Part shown: positions 7,162 through 14,280 of the stretch, in pieces
How the letters are laid out: each line of letters starts with the position of its first letter
Numbering within the stretch: the first letter of the stretch is position 1
NCBI GenBank assembly: GCA_004558185.1
Contig: SFDP01000050.1
Location: 1 to 16,153, forward strand
DNA length: 16,153 nucleotides
Direction of reading: 5' to 3'
Source of the DNA: Lachnospiraceae bacterium
GTDB taxonomy: Bacteria; Bacillota; Clostridia; Lachnospirales; Lachnospiraceae
Translations under genes and position numbers: made by a program
Notes under the pieces: generated by a model
The model's database searches: none
Seen by the model: the letters and a program-made list of their open reading frames with translations, nothing else
Told to the model about the DNA's origin: nothing

Positions 7162-7581
7162 CTATTCGATATTCAGGTATACTTTCTTGAGCAGGCGAAC
7201 CAGCTCATGCTGTTCCTCCTGGGAAAAGCCTGATGACAACTGTTCTTCATTCTGCTTTCTTTTCTGATCCACTTTCTCCTTAATCTCATGAGCCTTAGGA
7301 GTAAGACGAACCAGCTTGTTCCGCCGATCTTTTGAATCGGTATAGCATTCCACAAAGCCATTCTTCTCCAGGCGTGATACCAGTCCCACTACGGTAGGAT
7401 GTGCAACATCCAGCCAGGTTTCAATTTCCTTCTGTGTGGCTTCTGGGCCATAGCGATGAAGATACCCCAGAATTCGAACCTGGGAAAAGGTCAGATCATA
7501 CTCCCTCAGGTCTGAATCTCCCTGAGCCCTCATCTTATCGCTAATCAGTTTTATCAGATAACCCACATCATCCTTTTTCAT
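7162..7581 (-). CDS. MarR-family transcriptional regulator
   Basis: This 139-residue winged-helix protein has the MarR layout: helical N-terminus, helix-turn-helix at about 47-75 (TQKEIETWLDVAHPTVVGLV), the wing with the DRR motif (SKDRRNKLVRLT, about 83-95) and a C-terminal dimerisation helix. MarR dimers usually repress an adjacent efflux gene and their own gene, releasing DNA when a small ligand binds. That fits here: it is transcribed toward the ABC exporter pair, and matching palindromes lie at both transcription units. A consensus promoter precedes it, with the palindrome over the predicted start point, implying autorepression. The ribosome binding site (AGAAAGG) is modest. The ligand is unknown. 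Confidence 0.93.
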   Translation of the reverse strand: MKKDDVGYLIKLISDKMRAQGDSDLREYDLTFSQVRILGYLHRYGPEATQKEIETWLDVAHPTVVGLVSRLEKNGFVECYTDSKDRRNKLVRLTPKAHEIKEKVDQKRKQNEEQLSSGFSQEEQHELVRLLKKVYLNIE

Positions 7582-7596
7582 TCCGGTATGCCTTTC

Positions 7597-7610
7597 TGTA
7601 GCCTGCTACA
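7597..7610. promoter_or_regulatory. Candidate MarR operator at the marR start point
   Basis: TGTAGCCTGCTACA has the same six-base arms as the site at 7110-7123, differing only in the two central bases. From the -10 at 7612-7617 the start point falls near 7605, inside this palindrome, a position that would block transcription. Confidence 0.62.
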
Positions 7611-7611
7611 C

Positions 7612-7640
7612 ATTCTAGCGTATGGATTCTGCGTTGTCAA
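7612..7640 (-). promoter_or_regulatory. marR promoter
   Basis: On the minus strand a perfect TTGACA (7635-7640) and TAGAAT (7612-7617) are separated by exactly 17 bases. This is the best housekeeping-type promoter in the window. Confidence 0.72.
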
Positions 7641-7699
7641 TCTTTTTCTCCAGTCAATAAAAACTTAATCAATACAAGAAAAGAAATTTACTGATTTCA

Positions 7700-7728
7700 T
7701 AGACACCTGCCAAATCTTTCCCTATAAT
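7700..7728 (+). promoter_or_regulatory. Promoter of the Crp-family regulator gene
   Basis: TAGACA (7700-7705) and a perfect TATAAT (7723-7728) are 17 bases apart. The predicted start near 7735 leaves a leader of about 36 bases. Confidence 0.65.
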
Positions 7729-7770
7729 GTAAAACAAAGATAGTAAGTAAAGGATTTCATACTTTAATCG

Positions 7771-8430
7771 ATGAATTGTTCAGATTTTTTCCCTATGTGG
7801 AATCAACTAACCTCCCTGCAACAGAATAGAATCGAAGGCTCTGCCATCTACCGCAGCGCAAAAAGGAATACCATCATTCATAATGGCCTGGATGACTGTA
7901 CCGGACTTATTTTAGTCAATTCCGGCCAGCTACGGGCCTACATCCTTTCTGCGGAAGGTCGGGAGGTCTCTATCTACCGGCTCTTTGAACGGGATATCTG
8001 CCTGTTTTCAGCCTCCTGTATGATGCAAAACATTCAATTTGAGATTACCATTGAGGCCGAAAAGGATTCCTCCTTTTGGATTATTCCTGCTGACGTCTAC
8101 AAAGGACTGATGACAGAATCCATACCTCTTGCCAATTATACCAACGAAATCATGGCCAGCCGCTTTTCAGAGGTCATGTGGCTGATGGAACAGATTATGT
8201 GGAGAAGCTTCGATAAGAGACTGGCTGCTTTCTTACTGGAGGAAAGCAATATTGAGGGTTCCTGTAAGCTGCGGCTTACCCATGAAAAAATTGGTAATCA
8301 TCTGGGGAATGCCCGGGAAGTGGTGACACGGATGTTAAGCTATTTTCAAAGTGAAGGAATGGTGAGGCTTTCCCGAGGCAATATCGAAATCCTTAAGCCA
8401 GACGCTTTGCAAAAGCTGCGAGATGCGTAA
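7771..8430 (+). CDS. Crp/Fnr-family transcriptional regulator
   Basis: A 219-residue regulator with an N-terminal cyclic-nucleotide-type sensor barrel (about 20-115), a long dimer helix (about 120-150) and a C-terminal winged helix (about 165-210). The recognition helix reads GNAREVVTRML. Its Arg182, Glu183 and Arg187 align with the CRP residues that read TGTGA, unlike the FNR pattern. Five cysteines are present (3, 43, 77, 83, 165), but not in the FNR cluster arrangement, so the signal could be an effector, haem or redox state. An in-frame stop just upstream fixes the start at 7771. AAGGAT lies about 16 bases away, so the ribosome binding site is poor. A TGTGA/TCACA palindrome precedes the convergent ferredoxin operon, its likely target. 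Confidence 0.9.
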   Translation: MNCSDFFPMWNQLTSLQQNRIEGSAIYRSAKRNTIIHNGLDDCTGLILVNSGQLRAYILSAEGREVSIYRLFERDICLFSASCMMQNIQFEITIEAEKDSSFWIIPADVYKGLMTESIPLANYTNEIMASRFSEVMWLMEQIMWRSFDKRLAAFLLEESNIEGSCKLRLTHEKIGNHLGNAREVVTRMLSYFQSEGMVRLSRGNIEILKPDALQKLRDA

Positions 8431-8432
8431 AA

Positions 8433-8457
8433 AAAGCCCTCATCGGGCTTTCTTTAT
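8433..8457. terminator. Bidirectional terminator
   Basis: AAAGCCC (8433-8439) and GGGCTTT (8445-8451) form a seven-pair stem with a five-base loop, three bases after the regulator stop codon. The plus strand continues CTTTATG; the minus strand runs into seven T residues. It serves both the regulator gene and the convergent ferredoxin operon. Confidence 0.75.
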
Positions 8458-8468
8458 GTGCATATATT

Positions 8469-9050
8469 CTAATTCTCTCCCTTCCCCGCTTTCGCCTTGC
8501 AAATTAGCTGTGTCATGGTTCCCATGGGACAGTACACGCACCAGGAACGCGGCTTATACAAGACCATGGTAAAAAATCCCAGTACGGTGGAGGTCAGCAT
8601 AACGCTATAAAATCCAAAAGCAAATTGTGCCGCCCAGGGTGCAACCGTTATCTGCCCATATGCCCAATCCCAGGGCAGCTTAAAGGTCCAAAGCAAGGTT
8701 ACTACCTGGCGCAAATCCTGGGCCTTGGAGAATACAAGGTAGGTCACCAGAAGCATCTGAAAAAACATGGTCAGAAAGAAAACTAAAAATCCATATCTGA
8801 ACCATTTTTTCTTCATCCAACCCGGGATATCCTTCCTCCTGGATAAGCCAAACCGTCCGCCCAGAAGTCCAAATAATTGTCCCCTGCCACAATACCGATT
8901 GCAATAGCTTTTATTTCCTTTCACTATAGAAATGATCAGGGGAATAAAAAAGCAAAATAACCCCAGCCAGGCAAATAAAATATTAAAAAATCCCAAAAGC
9001 AGATAGGTTAATGATACAATCCAAAGGTAGTCGTACCAGCTTTTTTTCAT
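8469..9050 (-). CDS. NapH-like membrane iron-sulfur protein
   Basis: A 193-residue membrane protein with about four or five hydrophobic segments (10-42, 85-108, 140-165). It has two cysteine motifs, CNRYCGRG at 50-57 and WCVYCPMG at 170-177, plus a later Cys184. This resembles the membrane part of NapH/NosR/CcoG-type electron-transfer proteins, which carry paired Cys-x3-Cys-Pro-like motifs beside the membrane. The usual ferredoxin domain is missing but is encoded by the preceding gene. The start at 9050 overlaps that gene's stop codon (ATGA), implying coupled translation and fixing the start; a longer frame to 9119 would lie within the ferredoxin gene. It probably passes electrons between a membrane carrier and the ferredoxin; the terminal partner is unknown. 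Confidence 0.75.
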   Translation of the reverse strand: MKKSWYDYLWIVSLTYLLLGFFNILFAWLGLFCFFIPLIISIVKGNKSYCNRYCGRGQLFGLLGGRFGLSRRKDIPGWMKKKWFRYGFLVFFLTMFFQMLLVTYLVFSKAQDLRQVVTLLWTFKLPWDWAYGQITVAPWAAQFAFGFYSVMLTSTVLGFFTMVLYKPRSWCVYCPMGTMTQLICKAKAGKGEN

Positions 9051-9253
9051 GCGCTCACCTCCTGAATCGTAATGACTGTTGCCGGACATTCTTTGGCACA
9101 TTTTCCACAGCCTACACATTTATCCTTGTTTACCTGTGCATAAATTCCTTTTGGGATTTGTATGGCTGTCACCGGACATACCTTAACGCAGCATCCACAG
9201 GCCACACAGTCCTTTTGCTCGACAAATGCCTTTCTTTTTTTTACCTTGTTCAT
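9047..9253 (-). CDS. Two-cluster (2[4Fe-4S]) ferredoxin
   Basis: A 68-residue soluble protein with two complete cluster motifs. Cys16, 19, 22 and 26 lie in CVACGCCVKVCP, which has an extra Cys21, and Cys46, 49, 52 and 56 lie in CVGCGKCAKECP. It should carry one or two electrons at low potential in the cytoplasm. GGAGGTGG is well spaced before the ATG at 9253. It is translationally coupled to the NapH-like protein, so the pair probably forms one membrane-linked electron-transfer unit. A promoter with a Crp-type palindrome lies directly upstream. Confidence 0.93.
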   Translation of the reverse strand: MNKVKKRKAFVEQKDCVACGCCVKVCPVTAIQIPKGIYAQVNKDKCVGCGKCAKECPATVITIQEVSA

Positions 9254-9280
9254 TATCCACCTCCGTCAATCAATGAGGTA

Positions 9281-9321
9281 ATTATATTCGACCCAGGTGG
9301 AATTTCTGTGATGTCATCACA
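9281..9321 (-). promoter_or_regulatory. Crp-type activator site and promoter of the ferredoxin operon
   Basis: TATAAT lies at 9281-9286 on the minus strand, but at the expected distance there is no -35 resemblance. Instead TGTGATGTCATCACA (9307-9321) is a perfect 15-base palindrome centred at 9314, about 40 bases before the predicted start near 9274. This is the geometry of class II Crp/Fnr-activated promoters. The half-site spacing is five bases rather than the six of E. coli CRP. Confidence 0.62.
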
Positions 9322-9336
9322 TAGTTTTGCAGAAGT

Positions 9337-9987
9337 CTATTTCAGCTTATTCAATTTTGAAACATTCCCGATAGCGATCAGCTTCATGGTTTTTTCCAAC
9401 GGCTTTTCGGGATCGATACTGATACAAACCTTTTCATCCTGTAAAATGGCCACAATATTCACCGCATATTTTCTTCTTAGATCCAATTGAAGAAGGGATT
9501 TTCCCACCCAATCCTCTTTTACCTCCAATTCAATCATAGAAACATCCTTGGAAAGTTCAATAAGGTCTACGAAGCCGGAGCTTAAAAGATTCTTTGCCAG
9601 TCTGCTGCCGGATTCACTTTCCGGGAATACCACGCGATCGGCCCCCACCTTGCTCATGATTTTACAATCCATCTCGTTGGAACATTTTGCAATCACCGTA
9701 CCTACACCAATCTCCTTACACAGCATGATGGCCATTACACTGGCCTCCAGATTGTTCGCCATGGCAATGATCACCACATCAATATTGGCAATGCCAAGCT
9801 GCCTGATCACCTCGGCTTCCGTGATATCCGCACATTTACAATAGGGTATTTCCCCAATCGCCGCATTGACAATATCCTCATCTGCATCGATGGCTAAAAC
9901 CTCGGCACCGTTTTTTACCAGTTCTTTTGCCACTGCCCAGCCATACCTTCCCAGGCCAAATACTGCATATGTCTGCTTGATACTCAT
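9337..9987 (-). CDS. ktrA: Potassium uptake regulatory subunit KtrA/TrkA family
   Basis: A 216-residue cytoplasmic gating subunit. Its RCK N-domain begins with the nucleotide-binding GLGRYG (11-16) and the acidic AIDADE at the end of strand 2 (32-37), and a TrkA-C domain covers about 135-216. The family forms an octameric ring that gates KtrB on ATP/ADP binding, and in many Firmicutes TrkA-C binds cyclic di-AMP. It starts 27 bases after the ktrB stop codon, with GAAAGGAAAG upstream, so the two are one operon. Confidence 0.92.
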   Translation of the reverse strand: MSIKQTYAVFGLGRYGWAVAKELVKNGAEVLAIDADEDIVNAAIGEIPYCKCADITEAEVIRQLGIANIDVVIIAMANNLEASVMAIMLCKEIGVGTVIAKCSNEMDCKIMSKVGADRVVFPESESGSRLAKNLLSSGFVDLIELSKDVSMIELEVKEDWVGKSLLQLDLRRKYAVNIVAILQDEKVCISIDPEKPLEKTMKLIAIGNVSKLNKLK

Positions 9988-10014
9988 ACTTTCTTTCCTT
10001 TCTTACCCTTCTCA

Positions 10015-11388
10015 TTATCCTACACTGATTTTTTCCGTAGGACTTTTGATATTATTTTCACTTTCTTTTCTTGTACTGAATGCAATAGCCAACGAAATTG
10101 GTCCGATTCTTCCAAGATACATGGTAACAATGATGATCAGTTTCCCCCAGACATTTAACAATGGAGTAAGATTTCTGGTCAGTCCTACCGTTGCCGTTGC
10201 ACTGACCGTTTCATAGGCAATGTCCAATGCACTGGCCTCTGTTACCGCCGACAGCAATACTGTTGAGGCAAACAGGATGATGAAGGACATACTCACTACT
10301 GCAACCGCTTTACTGATTGCTCCCTTGGAAATGGTGCGATCAAAAAGTACCACTGAATCCTTATTTTTTATGGTGGCAAAGGCAGAAGCAAGCAATACCG
10401 CAATGGTAACCGTCTTCACTCCCCCCGCAGTACCCACCGGAGAGCCGCCGATAAACATCAGCATCATGGAAACGATAGCAGTCGCATTGGTCAGATTCTG
10501 CTGAGGGATGGTGGCAAAGCCGGCCGTTCTGGTGGTTACAGACTGAAAGAGAGAGGCCTCCATTTTTTCCCAGAGAGAATAATCCCCTAATGTCAGAGGA
10601 TTGTGGTATTCAAAGATAAAAACGGCTATTGCTCCTGCCCCAATAAGGATAAGTGTTGACCAGATGGCAATTTTACTATGAAGGGACAGGTATCTGAAGC
10701 ATTTGTATCGGTAGCTTCTTACATTTTTCAGCACCCGCAGTACATCCCACCAGACGATATAACCGATACCGCCAAGAATAATCAGTGCTCCGGTGACCAG
10801 ATTGATAGCAGGATTTGAGGAATACTCGCACAAGCTGTTTTCTGAAAGGATATCGATTCCTGCATTACAAAAGGCAGATACTGAATTGAATACCGATATC
10901 CAGACTCCCCTTAACCCATATTGGGGCACGAAAACGAGCATATACAGCATAGCGCCGATTCCTTCCACCACCAATGTACCGGCAATCACTTTCTTGATAA
11001 ACTTTACCAGTCCCGATAGTGTATTCAGATTGAAGGCATCCTGAATAAGTATCCTCTCCCCTATGCCTATTTTACGATGCAGACTGATCATCAGGCCGGA
11101 CATAATAGTAATTACCCCCAGGCCCCCGGTTTGAATCAAAAGTAAAATCACAAGCTGTCCAAAAAAACTCCAGGTAGAAACCGTAGGAAGTGTCACCAGC
11201 CCAGTCACACAGATCGATGTAGTGGCTGTAAACAGGGCATCCAGATAGGGAACTGCCTCTCCGGTTGCCGAGCTGATCGGTAATGCAAGTAAAACACTTC
11301 CCGCCAATATGGACAGAAAAAAACTCAGCATAATCTTTTGTGTTGTAGATAAGCTACTGCCAAATCGTTTTTTCATTTCTACTCTCAT
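10015..11388 (-). CDS. ktrB: Potassium uptake channel subunit KtrB/TrkH family
   Basis: A 457-residue membrane protein of the Trk/Ktr/HKT superfamily. All four pore loops keep the selectivity-filter glycine: SICVTGL, AFCNAGI, TRTAGFA and TATVGLT. It should import potassium (Na+-coupled in characterised Ktr systems), gated by the downstream ktrA product. The start is uncertain: ATG at 11388 or the fifth codon at 11376 (MKKRFG). Neither has a strong ribosome binding site, and a stable small hairpin stands just before 11388. I see no cyclic di-AMP riboswitch-like GC-rich leader. Confidence 0.92.
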   Translation of the reverse strand: MRVEMKKRFGSSLSTTQKIMLSFFLSILAGSVLLALPISSATGEAVPYLDALFTATTSICVTGLVTLPTVSTWSFFGQLVILLLIQTGGLGVITIMSGLMISLHRKIGIGERILIQDAFNLNTLSGLVKFIKKVIAGTLVVEGIGAMLYMLVFVPQYGLRGVWISVFNSVSAFCNAGIDILSENSLCEYSSNPAINLVTGALIILGGIGYIVWWDVLRVLKNVRSYRYKCFRYLSLHSKIAIWSTLILIGAGAIAVFIFEYHNPLTLGDYSLWEKMEASLFQSVTTRTAGFATIPQQNLTNATAIVSMMLMFIGGSPVGTAGGVKTVTIAVLLASAFATIKNKDSVVLFDRTISKGAISKAVAVVSMSFIILFASTVLLSAVTEASALDIAYETVSATATVGLTRNLTPLLNVWGKLIIIVTMYLGRIGPISLAIAFSTRKESENNIKSPTEKISVG

Positions 11389-11391
11389 TCT

Positions 11392-11405
11392 GCTGCCGTA
11401 GCAGC
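11392..11405 (-). promoter_or_regulatory. UACG-tetraloop hairpin before ktrB
   Basis: In the transcript GCUGC-UACG-GCAGC makes a five-pair stem closed by a C(UACG)G tetraloop, a very stable type. It ends three bases before the upstream ATG of ktrB, where a ribosome binding site would be expected. Confidence 0.4.
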
Positions 11406-11610
11406 CTTTTTATGATAGGTTATATTTTAATTTGCTAAGATAAATACGTTTTCTCTTATAATACCTGAAATTGGATTAAATAAGGTGATAAACAAGGATT
11501 CTTATTATTCCCAAAATCAGCAAGTGGATCGGATAAAAGATATAGAAAAACCGTTTGGACTATGTATTTAATCGTATCCCGATTGAATATTTTTTGCCCT
11601 TCTACTATAT

Positions 11611-12606
11611 TTAACTCCATTTATTACTCTCCTGATTAATGCCACTGCTCCCTGAGTGTTCTTCCAGCAGATATCCAAAAATATGCATACTCAGCTTCAT
11701 CACATTATGTCGCAGCAGGTTATTTTTCACCGTCACATAGTCATCATAAATAACCTTCTCTACTAACCCTTCCGTTTCTTCTTTATCCAGTTCCACAGGA
11801 TCCTTCTGCTCTAAGGACTCATAGCGTTTGGCCATTGTTTCGTCAATCTTTCCTTCATTGGCAATGACCACATCTATTTTTCGTTTTCTTAAATGCTGAT
11901 TTAATAATTTAATATGGTCGGATACCTTATAATTTTCAGTTTCCCCGGGCTGTGTCACCATATTACAGACGTACATCAGCTTCCCCCTGCTTTGGTCTAT
12001 AGCCTCCAATATTTTATCACAAATCAGATTAGGAATAATACTGGTGAAAAGACTTCCCATACTAAGTATGATCAGGTCAGCTTCCTCCAAAGCCTTAACT
12101 GCCTCTTTGGTGGGAATTGGCTCTTCCTTATAAAAAACCTTCCTGATTTTATTCTTGTTTTGAGTGATATGATGTTCCCCCTCTACGATGCTTCCATCTT
12201 CCATCTCTCCCATCAGAACTACATTATCCTCTGTCAGCGGCACCACCTTTCCCTTCAAATTAAATACCTTACTCAATGCTTCTATACCATCAGAGAGATT
12301 TCCCGTAATCTCAGAGGAGGCCGTAAGCAATAGGTTTCCTACTGTATGACCGTCTAAATCGCTTGTAGTACGAAATCGGTAATTAAACAATTCCATAACC
12401 AGCGGCTCAGTTTCGGACAGAGCCACCAGAACCCTACGGATATCTCCCACCGCGGGAATATTAAATTCTTCACGCAAAACTCCCGTACTGCTGCCATCAT
12501 CACAAACAGATACAATGGCGGTCAAATCTACCGGGAATTCCTTTAATCCTCGAAGTAATGTGGAGGAACCGGTTCCTCCGCCTAAAACTACAACTTTTCT
12601 TTTCAT
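11611..12606 (-). CDS. yvcK: YvcK/CofD-like gluconeogenesis factor
   Basis: A 331-residue cytoplasmic protein of the CofD-like fold. The N-terminal VVLGGGTGSSTLLRGLK, then CDDGSSTGVLREEF and the VGDIRR motif, match YvcK, a UDP-sugar-binding protein needed for cell shape and growth on gluconeogenic carbon sources. The ATG at 12606 has GGAG six bases upstream; the ATG four codons earlier has none, so I chose 12606. The usual rapZ-yvcK-whiA cluster is not seen: the gene stands alone with its own promoter. Its C-terminus is slightly longer than in B. subtilis YvcK. Confidence 0.93.
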   Translation of the reverse strand: MKRKVVVLGGGTGSSTLLRGLKEFPVDLTAIVSVCDDGSSTGVLREEFNIPAVGDIRRVLVALSETEPLVMELFNYRFRTTSDLDGHTVGNLLLTASSEITGNLSDGIEALSKVFNLKGKVVPLTEDNVVLMGEMEDGSIVEGEHHITQNKNKIRKVFYKEEPIPTKEAVKALEEADLIILSMGSLFTSIIPNLICDKILEAIDQSRGKLMYVCNMVTQPGETENYKVSDHIKLLNQHLRKRKIDVVIANEGKIDETMAKRYESLEQKDPVELDKEETEGLVEKVIYDDYVTVKNNLLRHNVMKLSMHIFGYLLEEHSGSSGINQESNKWS

Positions 12607-12708
12607 TACAATCTCCATGTATGGAACAGGTCTTTCCTGTTTTTTCTATGACCCAAATACGATGCCTTCCTCGTCTGAGCTTACTGCCATTTTATTCTCA
12701 TTGAATAG

Positions 12709-12738
12709 ATTCTAGCACAGTTGACTGTAAAAATACAG
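12709..12738 (-). promoter_or_regulatory. yvcK promoter with overlapping palindromes
   Basis: On the minus strand TGCTAGAAT is an extended -10 (hexamer 12709-12714) with no good -35. Just upstream, ACAGT-TG-ACTGT (12717-12728) and CTGTA-AAAA-TACAG (12725-12738) overlap each other, so a regulator could bind between -10 and -35. The regulator is unknown. Confidence 0.4.
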
Positions 12739-12780
12739 ATAAACCTTGACTGCTTATTCCCATCATTTTTTCTTTTTCAT

Positions 12781-13022
12781 GGAGTACACCTGCCCTTATG
12801 TAGGCTATCTAAATTTCTTTTGCAAGATATATCTGTCTCCAGCGGGTAAAGCTGGCCAGACGTTTGTTATGCACTACCTCTATGCCTCTCCAGGAGATTG
12901 CAGAACATTGTGGGTTCCAGACCACCTCTTACTTCTCCACCTGTTTTAAAAAAGAATTCGGACAGTCTCCGTCTTCCATAAGAAGAAAGACCATTCTTCC
13001 ATCACATGAATATAAAAAATAG
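12781..13022 (+). pseudogene. Degraded AraC-family regulator, C-terminal DNA-binding fragment
   Basis: The frame open from 12813 to the TAG at 13020 encodes ISFARYICLQ, then RVKLARRLLC, PLQEIAEHCGF and SYFSTCFKKEFGQSP. This is unmistakably the second half of an AraC/XylS double helix-turn-helix domain. It has no start codon, because an in-frame TAA stands at 12810-12812. In another frame, 12784-12822 encodes VHLPLCRLSKFLL, which resembles the end of the first helix-turn-helix, so a frameshift or small deletion lies near 12812. The sensor domain is absent. The frame runs into the relaxase terminator at its right end. It is non-functional. Confidence 0.8.
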
Positions 13023-13038
13023 GCTCCGCCTATTTTTT
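13014..13038 (-). terminator. Relaxase terminator
   Basis: AAAAAATAGGC (13014-13024) and GCCTATTTTTT (13028-13038) form a perfect eleven-pair stem with a three-base loop, with T-runs on either strand. It overlaps the relaxase stop codon and, on the other strand, the end of the AraC remnant. Confidence 0.75.
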
Positions 13039-14267
13039 ATTTTCGGCATCGTGTTCCGCCTCCATGTTTAAGAGCCGATCCACATTGGCCTTTGCCGCCA
13101 GCAGCTCCCGCATTTCCTCACGGGAGCGCCGGTACTCGGCATAGGTCTTTTTCTTTTCCTCCAGGAGCTTGGCATACTCGGCTTGCAGCTCCTTAACTTT
13201 GGGCAGCTTCTTGACCCCCATATCGTCAAAGGCATTTTTGGACGCCTGATGGAGCAGGATTTCTTCCTCGTGTTCCTCTCGGAATTTCTTGGAGTAACCG
13301 GCCTTCCGGTAGGCCACATAGGTGTCGCGGGTTTTGGCATAGTTGATGATATGGGTCCGCAGGACGGCGATCTCCGCCATGCGTTTCTCCGCTGCTTTGA
13401 TTTTTGCAGATAGCTCGTTGTGGTGGGCCGTGGCCGCAGCAGCCTTTTCCTCCAGCACCGCATACTCCAGCAGGTTATGCTCGGTGAGAAAGTTCACGGT
13501 CTGCGCCATCTGTTTCAGGTTAAAAACCTTGGCCCACCGCACATACCCGGCACCTTTTCCGGCCCGGAGCTTTACCTGGATGTCAAGGAGCAGATTGACC
13601 TTCGGCGGATCTGCTTGCTTGACCGATTTCTGGCGGGGCGTATGCTCCTTTTGTCCGGCGAGGACAGCCAGCAGGTCCTCTAGGGTGTAACCTTCGCCCA
13701 GGCTGTCCAAGCGGGATACTTTGCCCCAGCCGGGGAGCTTCAAACGGTAGGATTCTCCACGCTTGGACACTTCGTAGCCGGATTCCCGGAGCAGCTTCAG
13801 CAGTTCGTCCAGGTCAGTAGGCTTTTTTGCCAGGGCGTTATCAATGGCAGCACGGAGCAATTCCCGATGGGATGGTTTCGCCTGGTCTCCCAGCCATTGG
13901 TCGTAGCTTTTCCCGTGGGGCTTTGGGTTCTCGACAATGGACAGCCCGTTCTCAATGCAGAGGGTATCGCTCAGATGCCGGACTGCTTTTGTGCTGCCCC
14001 AAAAGTTGCGGAACTTCCGGTCACAGTCCAGGTTGACCGAACTCCAAATGATATGATTATGGACATGGGCCTTGTCGATGTGGGTACAGACGATAAAGGC
14101 GTGTTTTCCCTTGGTGAACCGCTTGGCAAACTCCACGCCCAGCCGGTGATGAGCCTGCCGTGGTCTGTCTTTTGCGGGTTGGCCACATAGTCGATGATCG
14201 CGCTGATGGCTCGGCTCTCGGTCCGGCCCTTGCCGATGTGCAGCGGCATGATGCGTGTGGTTGCCAT
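13030..14267 (-). pseudogene. MobP/VirD2-type relaxase, broken by an internal deletion
   Basis: The gene starts at ATG 14267 with AGGAGG upstream and encodes MATTRIMPLHIGKGRTESRA through GRLITG (42 residues, ending at 14142). Here the frame is lost. The neighbouring frame picks up directly with RLGVEFAKRF (from 14145), includes the metal-binding HIDKAHVHNHIIW (near 14082-14046), and runs 368 codons from 14136 to the stop at 13030 with a long charged coiled-coil tail. From memory of Tn1549-like relaxases, about 50-55 residues, including the SFxPGE motif, should lie between LITG and RLGVEF. The gap thus looks like an out-of-frame deletion. Without restoration, no active relaxase can be made. 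The tail and stop codon look natural. Base composition is richer in G+C than the backbone. Confidence 0.85.
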
Positions 14268-14280
14268 AGAGAAACCTCCT

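Larger units (their letters stand above)
12607..13029. other. Gap holding the yvcK leader and an AraC remnant
   Basis: From right to left this 423-base gap contains the end of the relaxase terminator, a degraded plus-strand AraC gene (12781-13022) and the yvcK promoter and leader. The leader has an AACAGG/CCTGTT hairpin at 12625-12641. No intact gene is visible. Confidence 0.6.

Noticed and set aside
9011..9490. Plus-strand open frame of 159 codons
   Set aside because: It lies across the ferredoxin gene and the end of ktrA on the opposite strand; a shadow frame.
11344..11358. TGTAGATAAGCTACT resembling the MarR palindrome
   Set aside because: The arms are incomplete and the spacing differs (about five bases instead of two), and it lies inside the ktrB coding region.
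11389..11610. Cyclic di-AMP (ydaO) riboswitch before ktrB
   Set aside because: Such riboswitches often precede potassium genes, but this gap is short, AT-rich and lacks the long G-rich helices of that class.
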